DNA of 9,715 nt from Acidimicrobiia bacterium. Its GTDB lineage: Bacteria; Actinomycetota; Acidimicrobiia; Spongiisociales; UBA5794. Made by a program: the position numbers and the translations under genes. Each line of letters opens with the position of its first letter. Positions within the stretch are counted from its first letter, which is position 1. Below the pieces are notes generated by a model, which saw nothing but the letters and a program-made list of their open reading frames with translations, was not told where the DNA came from and made no database searches. The stretch lies in contig JAUVNV010000081.1 of NCBI GenBank assembly GCA_030599515.1, positions 1-9,715 on the forward strand. Direction: 5' to 3'. This document shows positions 5,643-9,715 of this stretch, piece after piece.

Positions 5643-6721
5643 GCGTGTTTCGCGGCCTCGGGCCCCGGCTGCTCCTGTCGCACCTCCTGGCCATCGGCAC
5701 CGCGACGGGGACCTTCATCGTCACGTTCCGGCTCCTCGCACCCGAGGTCTTCGGGCGACGCATTCAGGGCTCGGGATCACCGGGAGGGCCGCCGGGATCC
5801 GCCCGCTGGGGCCAAGAAGTCATCGCAACATTCGAGAGCTCGGTCGACACAGCTCTACTCATCTCGATCGTTGCCGGCGCGATAGCGGCCGCAATCGTCG
5901 CCTGGATCGTGACGCGACTGCTGGCACGACCGGTAGAAGCGATCCGATCGACGACACACTCGCTTGCCGAGGGGAACTATGCCGAGCGGGTCACCGAGCC
6001 GTCGATCGAGGAGCTCGCGGAGCTCGCCCGGGATGTCAACGCCCTCGCCTCCGCCCTCGAGTCGACCGAGATGAGTCGGGCACAGCTGATCTCGGACGTG
6101 ACACATGAACTCCGCACCCCATTGACATCGATCGACGGATACGTGGAGGGTGCGGCCGACGGCGTGTTCACCAGCGAGGAGATGTTGGGGGCCGTCACCG
6201 AAGAGACCCGACGCATGCGGAAGCTCATCGATGACCTATCGCTGCTCTCGCGGGCTCAGGAAGGATCCCTCACGCTCGAACGCCGCGATACGGACATCAC
6301 CCAACTCGCCGAGGAGACCGTCGAACGCCTGCGTCCACAGTTCGAAGCCGCCGACATCGGACTCGCGGTGTCCGGAGCGCCCGTCATCGTGTCGATCGAT
6401 CCCGCCCGCATCGGACAGGTTCTCACGAACCTGATCGGGAATGCGCTCGGGCATGCTCGACCAAATGGAACCGTCACGATGCACATCGAAGCGGAGGCGG
6501 GTGGTGCGACCGTATCGATCATCGACGACGGCGAAGGCATTCCTCCCGAAGAGCTGTCGCATGTCTTTGACCGGTTCTACCGGGGCACGACGACCGGTAG
6601 GGCAGGGACGGGGATCGGCCTGGCGATCGCTCGAAGCATCGTCGACGCCCACAACGGCGAGATCACCGCCGAATCCGGCGGCCCGGGAACCGGGGCCACG
6701 TTCGCCGTCCATCTCCCCTGA
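5639..6721 (+). CDS. HAMP-containing sensor histidine kinase
   Basis: A 360-residue membrane sensor that autophosphorylates and passes phosphate to the adjacent response regulator. The first membrane helix spans about 10-31 and the second about 71-93, leaving only some 40 extracytoplasmic residues (Gly/Pro/Ser-rich) as a sensing loop, so it may sense through the membrane or a partner. A HAMP linker (about 92-145) leads to the HisKA dimerisation domain with SDVTHELRTPL, the phosphorylated His being 156. The HATPase domain shows the N box NLIGNALGHA (264-273), G1 DDGEGI (296-301), the F box VFDRFYRG and G2 GTGIGLAI (323-330). The GTG start overlaps the regulator's stop; another GTG two codons later is also possible. 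All catalytic motifs are intact. Confidence 0.95.
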   Translation: MSVFRGLGPRLLLSHLLAIGTATGTFIVTFRLLAPEVFGRRIQGSGSPGGPPGSARWGQEVIATFESSVDTALLISIVAGAIAAAIVAWIVTRLLARPVEAIRSTTHSLAEGNYAERVTEPSIEELAELARDVNALASALESTEMSRAQLISDVTHELRTPLTSIDGYVEGAADGVFTSEEMLGAVTEETRRMRKLIDDLSLLSRAQEGSLTLERRDTDITQLAEETVERLRPQFEAADIGLAVSGAPVIVSIDPARIGQVLTNLIGNALGHARPNGTVTMHIEAEAGGATVSIIDDGEGIPPEELSHVFDRFYRGTTTGRAGTGIGLAIARSIVDAHNGEITAESGGPGTGATFAVHLP

Positions 6722-6739
6722 CACCGCGCAACCAGGGTT

Positions 6740-6760
6740 GACGCCACCGCATGCGGCGTC
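6740..6760 (+). terminator. GC-rich hairpin after the histidine kinase gene
   Basis: GACGCC (6740-6745) and GGCGTC (6755-6760) are complementary around a 9-nt loop, 19 nt after the kinase stop codon. No T tract follows, so it is only a possible terminator in this high-GC context. Confidence 0.3.
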
Positions 6761-6817
6761 CCCGACACGCCGACTGAAGTCGCAAGCCCCTCGGGTCGGG
6801 CCTCAGTATGTGTGTGG

Positions 6818-6823
6818 TACGGT
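6818..6823 (+). promoter_or_regulatory. Candidate -10 element of the kinase-glycosylase fusion gene (leaderless)
   Basis: TACGGT is followed by CCCGGG (6 nt) and then the GTG at 6830, the same arrangement as at the response regulator. It decides between the two possible GTG starts, because a start at 6812 would lie upstream of this element. No Shine-Dalgarno or clear -35 is visible. Confidence 0.45.
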
Positions 6824-6829
6824 CCCGGG

Positions 6830-8635
6830 GTGGACGCTCCGCAACTCATCGTCGTTGGAACGCCGTCCGTCGACCGGATCGACATCCACGGCGAATCGCA
6901 CACGACCGTCGGCGGATCGGGGTTCATCACGGCCCTCGCGGCTCGCTGCACCGGCGTCTCGGCAGGGCTGATCGCCCGCGTGCCGGCCACACTGCCCGAC
7001 CAGATCGCAGCGGCCTTCGCACCGGGTGGACTCGACGCTGGTGGGCTCGTCCGGGTCGACGGTTCGTTGCCTTCATTCCACATCTCCTACGACACGAGCG
7101 AGTCGGCAACGTATCTCGGTATCGAACCGGGTGAGGAGGCCGATGTTCGAGCGGCAGACATTCCGCGGCGGTGGCTGGCCACAGCCTGGATTCACGTCGG
7201 ACCCCTCGCTGCTTCGGCGACCCTCCAGTTGAGGTTCATCGAGGATCTCATCCGTCGCGGATACCACAACGGCCTCTCCGCCGGCACGTTCAGCCGCGCG
7301 GCGACCTCCGAGCCGGCCACGGTTCGCAGACTGTTCGCCGCCGTCGACGTCGGTTTCCTCAATGAGGATGAAGCCGACCAGATCTTCCCGGAGTCCATGC
7401 CGTTCGGCACAGTCGTGTGCGTCACCACGGGCCGATCGGGCGCCCGCCGATGGGACGGTTCGAACTGGACCAGCCATCCGACCGGCGCCGTGCGTGCCTT
7501 CGATCCCACCGGCGCCGGGGATGCCTTTGCCGGGGCGTACCTGGGGGCGATGCTCAAGGGAGATCCCGACCCCGTTGACGAGGGGCTGCGTATCGCTTCC
7601 TCGATCATCCAGGGTCCCGGTGCAGCGCCCCTCATCGATCGCCTCCCACGACCCGCCACCGTCCGGGGAAGCAGAGTCCGCCCCATCGACGGGGTGGCGA
7701 CCGTCGACCGTGCTCGCATCGGGGACGTGGCGTCTCACCTTCGCGACGTTGCCGCCTCATCGGCTTTGACCTTCTGCGGTTCACCGTTCCCGGAGCTGGA
7801 TGACCCTGTGGCTCTCGACGTACTGGCACTCGCCACGCTACACCAGTACGGGTTCTGGGAGGACACAGCTCGCGGCTATGCGGGACCGATGTGGTCGATG
7901 ATCGGCGGAGTGCGCAGGAAAGGATCGGATTTCATCTGGGCTGCCTTCACCGGTGCAGCGAACGAAGATCCGAGCATTCTCGATCCGGATCGCCTCGCAG
8001 CCGAGCCGCTCCTCTTCTATGAGATCTGCCTCGACGACAACGGAGTGTGCCCCGTCCCCGACGTCGGCTCCCACCGGGTTCTCCAGCAGGGCTACGGCGG
8101 GGTCATCGGTCACGTGGGAGGGTTCCGAACGGTCATCGACGAGTGCAACGCTTCTCCGGATCCGCTGGCAACACTCCTCCACACCCTGACCGACATCCCC
8201 GGCTATGGCGAGGATCCGCTGGCGAAGAAGTCGAACCTCCTGGCTCTGATCCTGGCGAACCGGCCGGAGCGATTCCTCGATCTCCGCGGGCCGTCCACGA
8301 TCAAACCGATCATCGACTACCACATCATGCGCACGATGCTGCGTACGGGCTGTGTCCGCGCCGAGAGCGAGGACTTGCGCCTGAGCCTCCAGGCCAGGAC
8401 CTGGGTCGAGGCCGGCGAAGAGTCGTCGATCCGCATCACGGCTCGCGACGCCATCGACGACCTGTGTGTGGCGTCCAGGCTCAGTGTCGGCGAAGTCGAC
8501 GGCTTTCTCTTCAACCTTGGCCGAACGCTCTGCCTCGAGACCGAATCACCGAGATGTGAGGAGTGTCCGCTCGAAGCCGCTTGCGCCCGCGAGATCGATC
8601 TGTTCCAACCGATCTTCCGCACCACCGCCTACTGA
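6830..8635 (+). CDS. Fusion of PfkB-type kinase with Qng1-like N-glycosylase domain and Fe-S cluster loop
   Basis: A 601-residue, apparently cytosolic, two-enzyme fusion. Residues 1-275 resemble PfkB (ribokinase-like) kinases: an opening LIVVGTPSVD, the VGGSG turn (27-31), FLNEDEA (176-182) and the signature DPTGAGDAFAGAYLGAML (225-242), with Asp231 as catalytic base. Residues about 325-565 match by eye the order of conserved features of the Qng1/DUF2419 queuosine-5'-phosphate N-glycosylase family, an HhH-GPD-fold relative: GFWED, a later Trp, IWAAFTGAAN, a helical DVGSHRVLQQGYGGVIGHVGG, LTDIPGYG, AKKSNLLAL, then IIDYHIMRTMLR (Asp496) and VDGFLFNLGR. The end carries Cys568, Cys576, Cys579 and Cys585 in C-x7-C-x2-C-x5-C with PRCEECPLEAAC, very like the endonuclease III/MutY 4Fe-4S loop (C-x6-C-x2-C-x5-C). 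A likely reading is nucleoside phosphorylation followed by base release. A DNA or damaged-nucleotide substrate is the main alternative. A GTG at 6812 is the other possible start. Confidence 0.8.
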   Translation: MDAPQLIVVGTPSVDRIDIHGESHTTVGGSGFITALAARCTGVSAGLIARVPATLPDQIAAAFAPGGLDAGGLVRVDGSLPSFHISYDTSESATYLGIEPGEEADVRAADIPRRWLATAWIHVGPLAASATLQLRFIEDLIRRGYHNGLSAGTFSRAATSEPATVRRLFAAVDVGFLNEDEADQIFPESMPFGTVVCVTTGRSGARRWDGSNWTSHPTGAVRAFDPTGAGDAFAGAYLGAMLKGDPDPVDEGLRIASSIIQGPGAAPLIDRLPRPATVRGSRVRPIDGVATVDRARIGDVASHLRDVAASSALTFCGSPFPELDDPVALDVLALATLHQYGFWEDTARGYAGPMWSMIGGVRRKGSDFIWAAFTGAANEDPSILDPDRLAAEPLLFYEICLDDNGVCPVPDVGSHRVLQQGYGGVIGHVGGFRTVIDECNASPDPLATLLHTLTDIPGYGEDPLAKKSNLLALILANRPERFLDLRGPSTIKPIIDYHIMRTMLRTGCVRAESEDLRLSLQARTWVEAGEESSIRITARDAIDDLCVASRLSVGEVDGFLFNLGRTLCLETESPRCEECPLEAACAREIDLFQPIFRTTAY

Positions 8636-8691
8636 CCAAGCAGGAGACACCGAACAGCGAAGCGTGTCCGACCGGCCTACTGGTCGCCGAT

Positions 8692-9063
8692 CTACTCCTC
8701 GTCGGCAGCTTCTTCAGCGACCTCATCTGCGACTTCGGCGACTTCTTCCATGGCCTCTTCCACCGCCTCTGCGGCCTCTTCCTTGGCTTCGGCCACCGCA
8801 TCGGCGGCATCCAAGACAGCTTCTTCGGCCTTGTCCGCGGCCTGAGACACGCCCTTCACGGCGGAGACGACCGCATCCTGGATCTGGCCGACCTGCTCTT
8901 CGGACATCTTGCCGGAGAGTTTCTGGTCGAGATACGCCCGGATCTCCTCTTCGGACATGCCGGCGAACTTCTGCTTCTGGTTGACGATGAGTGCCACCAT
9001 CGCGCCGATTCCGGCAGCGAGCAGGACGAGGATGAGGGTCTTGAACGAGAACAGTCTGCGCAT
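8692..9063 (-). CDS. Membrane-anchored Ala/Glu-rich helical protein
   Basis: A 123-residue protein of unknown function. A basic start (MRRLFSFK) and one membrane helix (about 8-27) are followed by a short soluble part. That part contains two similar acidic segments, MSEEEIRAYLDQKLSGK and MSEEQVGQIQDAV, perhaps a small helical repeat. From about 75 to the end the chain is almost only Ala, Glu, Val and Asp with an 'AEEAVEEA' rhythm, which should form a long amphipathic helix or coiled coil. Translation starts at an ATG with GGAGG 5 nt upstream. The gene is 63 bp downstream of the LapA-domain gene on the same strand and probably shares its transcript. It converges on the kinase-glycosylase gene. 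The low-complexity tail makes homology calls unreliable. Confidence 0.8.
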   Translation of the reverse strand: MRRLFSFKTLILVLLAAGIGAMVALIVNQKQKFAGMSEEEIRAYLDQKLSGKMSEEQVGQIQDAVVSAVKGVSQAADKAEEAVLDAADAVAEAKEEAAEAVEEAMEEVAEVADEVAEEAADEE

Positions 9064-9126
9064 GAGCGCCTCCGGGTCGATGAACCCTACAGCCTAGCGA
9101 GCCACGAAGTCATTGAGCCTGGCGGA

Positions 9127-9375
9127 TCAGGTCCGTTTCCGGCGACGGGACATCCAGCGCCAGATCCAGCCGAGCACCACGCCCAGGGCGAGGAAGATGA
9201 CAGCCACCAGCCACAGGGGGAACGTGAACGAGAGGAAGAGGAATTCGACCTCGACCTTCTCCAGATTCTGGACAACGAAAACCACCAGGCCAACGAGGAT
9301 GACCGCCGTAACGATCATGCCGAACCCGATCTTGTCGTTGAAACCTTGAACGTTCTTGGGCTGATCGTCGGCCAC
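9127..9375 (-). CDS. LapA-domain (DUF1049) small membrane protein
   Basis: An 82-residue inner-membrane protein of the LapA/DUF1049 family, whose E. coli member (LapA) works with LapB in regulating lipopolysaccharide synthesis; in Gram-positive-like organisms the role is unknown. A polar N-terminus (ADDQPKNVQGFNDK) precedes two membrane helices at about 16-36 and 45-66. The helices are joined by the family hallmark VVQNLEKVEVEFLFLSFTFPLWL (shown in part: VQN, then V-x-V-x-F-L-F and PLWL). The tail is strongly basic (RWMSRRRKRT) and cytoplasmic. A GTG at 9375 with GGAGG 4 nt upstream is the best start; the frame is open to 9480 but the added residues look non-coding and have no ribosome site. 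It is followed on the same strand by the Ala/Glu-rich membrane protein gene. Confidence 0.87.
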   Translation of the reverse strand: MADDQPKNVQGFNDKIGFGMIVTAVILVGLVVFVVQNLEKVEVEFLFLSFTFPLWLVAVIFLALGVVLGWIWRWMSRRRKRT

Positions 9376-9455
9376 GCTGCCTCCGAGATGGCGGTAGCTC
9401 GAGCGTAGCAGTGGGAGGAGAACGGGAAATCCCGATGAATTGCACGCGTGTGATT

Positions 9456-9461
9456 TAGAGT
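9456..9461 (+). promoter_or_regulatory. Candidate -10 element before the 29-residue ORF
   Basis: TAGAGT fits TAnnnT and lies 9 nt before the GTG at 9471, with TG two bases 5' of its extended region. Transcription could start at or just before the GTG. A TTGCAC at 9440-9445 is too close to serve as a -35 partner. Confidence 0.3.
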
Positions 9462-9470
9462 CTGCCCACC

Positions 9471-9560
9471 GTGGAGACATTGGGAATCATCGTTGCCTGG
9501 CTGTTGATCGGCCTCATGGTGACCGGCTCGGCCACCCTCTTCTGGGTGTCCCAGCGCTGA
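9471..9560 (+). CDS. Micro-ORF: 29-residue single-helix membrane peptide
   Basis: A GTG-started frame encodes 29 residues: a short acidic start (VETLG), one hydrophobic helix (IIVAWLLIGLMVTGSATLFW) and a polar end (VSQR), then TGA. It is the size and shape of a small membrane peptide. No Shine-Dalgarno is present; a possible -10 hexamer lies 9 nt upstream. It is divergent from the LapA-domain gene. Function is unknown. The composition is unlike random translation of this GC-rich DNA, which supports coding, but the short length limits certainty. Confidence 0.5.
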   Translation: METLGIIVAWLLIGLMVTGSATLFWVSQR

Positions 9561-9576
9561 ACGACCAACCTGGAGT

Positions 9577-9611
9577 GGGTAGGCGCCTGGAGTTGCTTCC
9601 AGGCGCCCCCC
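9577..9611 (-). ncRNA. Group II intron domain VI with bulged branch-point adenosine
   Basis: On the minus strand GGCGCCTGGA (9607-9598) pairs perfectly with TCCAGGCGCC (9591-9582) around the loop AGCAAC. Below this, G9608 can pair with U9581, A9580 is unpaired, and GGG (9611-9609) pairs with CCC (9579-9577). The single bulged A6 nt from the presumed 3' end is the classic branch point that attacks the 5' splice site. On the plus strand the same hairpin could look like a terminator for the micro-ORF. Confidence 0.78.
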
Positions 9612-9615
9612 GTTA

Positions 9616-9648
9616 GAACCGGACTTGCGGGACTACCGCATCCGGCTC
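9616..9648 (-). ncRNA. Group II intron domain V (catalytic hairpin)
   Basis: A 33-nt hairpin beginning GAGCCGGAT and ending GTCCGGTTC forms a 9-bp lower helix with a terminal G-U pair, a 2-nt AA bulge on the 3' side and an upper helix GCGG/CCGC. This is the architecture of domain V (typical GAGCCGTAT...GTACGGTTC, 34 nt). The AGC catalytic triad is at positions 2-4. The apical loop is UAGUC-like rather than the usual GAAA tetraloop, and the bulge is AA instead of AC. Confidence 0.82.
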
Positions 9649-9715
9649 ACCCGAGACGGTGCCCTGGGTCGGGCGAGAGGTAGGCTCTGCGGAGGTCGTC
9701 GAGACTGACCAGGCC
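9647..9715 (-). CDS. C-terminal fragment of an ORF, possibly the intron-encoded protein
   Basis: From the window edge an open frame encodes 22 residues (starting GLVSLDDLRRAYLSP, ending GHRLG) and stops with a TGA whose last two bases are the first two of domain V. Group II intron-encoded proteins sit just upstream of domain V on the same strand, so this may be the end of the reverse transcriptase/maturase. The fragment is too short to recognise RT, maturase or endonuclease motifs, and it could be a chance frame. Confidence 0.35.
   Translation of the reverse strand, partial: GLVSLDDLRRAYLSPDPGHRLG

Larger units (their letters stand above)
9575..9715 (-). mobile_element. Group II intron, 3' end (cut by window edge)
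   Basis: The minus strand carries an intron domain V (9616-9648) followed after TAAC by a domain VI hairpin (9577-9611) and a plausible 3' end CTACCCAC at about 9575. This order and spacing are diagnostic of bacterial group II introns, self-splicing retroelements that usually encode a reverse transcriptase in domain IV. The intron is antisense to the 29-residue ORF and ends 15 bp after that ORF's stop codon. The rest of the intron lies beyond the right edge. Confidence 0.82.

Noticed and set aside
8636..8691. Terminator between the convergent fusion gene and Ala/Glu-rich gene
   Set aside because: Only weak 4-5 bp stems (GACC/GGTC, GACAC/GTGTC) are visible and no T run, so I could not support a call.
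8563..9408. 281-residue plus-strand frame covering the two minus-strand membrane genes
   Set aside because: Its Leu/Phe/Gly-rich and then acidic composition mirrors the opposite-strand Ala/Glu and LapA genes, which have ribosome sites and recognisable features.
9582..9607. Plain intrinsic terminator for the micro-ORF
   Set aside because: There is no T tract after it on the plus strand, and the minus-strand context (domain V, J5/6, bulged A) identifies it as intron domain VI.

Overview
The window is GC-rich DNA with long uninterrupted reading frames on both strands, and the gene content and promoter style suggest an actinobacterium-like organism, possibly an uncultured environmental lineage such as an Acidimicrobiia relative. 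That placement is inferred from high GC, GTG starts, Streptomyces-like signals and apparent leaderless genes; no rRNA or other phylogenetic marker is present.

Left part (1-2967): a putative lipoprotein gene (minus) diverges from a small four-helix membrane protein gene (plus). That gene converges on a two-gene minus-strand operon made of a B12-binding-type radical SAM protein followed, through a 4-bp GTGA overlap, by a five-helix membrane protein.

Middle part (3109-6721): a DRG/Obg-like GTPase with a C-terminal TGS domain is followed by an unusual cluster of direct and inverted repeats. Next come a secreted Gln-rich protein, then an OmpR-family response regulator and a HAMP histidine kinase overlapping by GTGA. 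A TTCATC/TTCACC 11-bp direct repeat resembling a PhoP-type operator lies ahead of the secreted protein gene, so the two-component system may control it.

Right part (6830-9715): a 601-residue protein joins a PfkB-type sugar/nucleoside kinase to a domain resembling the queuosine-5'-phosphate N-glycosylase family (Qng1/DUF2419) and ends in an endonuclease III-like four-cysteine iron-sulfur loop. This is the most interesting object here: a possible one-polypeptide nucleoside-to-base salvage enzyme. Two minus-strand membrane protein genes (an Ala/Glu-rich anchored protein and a LapA-domain protein) follow. A 29-residue membrane micro-ORF lies on the plus strand. At the right edge is the 3' end of a group II intron on the minus strand, recognisable by its domain V and a domain VI with a bulged branch-point A.

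A recurrent theme is start-site architecture. Four genes have no Shine-Dalgarno sequence but carry a -10-like hexamer exactly 6 nt before the start codon (lipoprotein, GTPase, response regulator, kinase-glycosylase fusion), as expected for leaderless mRNAs. Most of the other genes have clear GGAGG-type sites.
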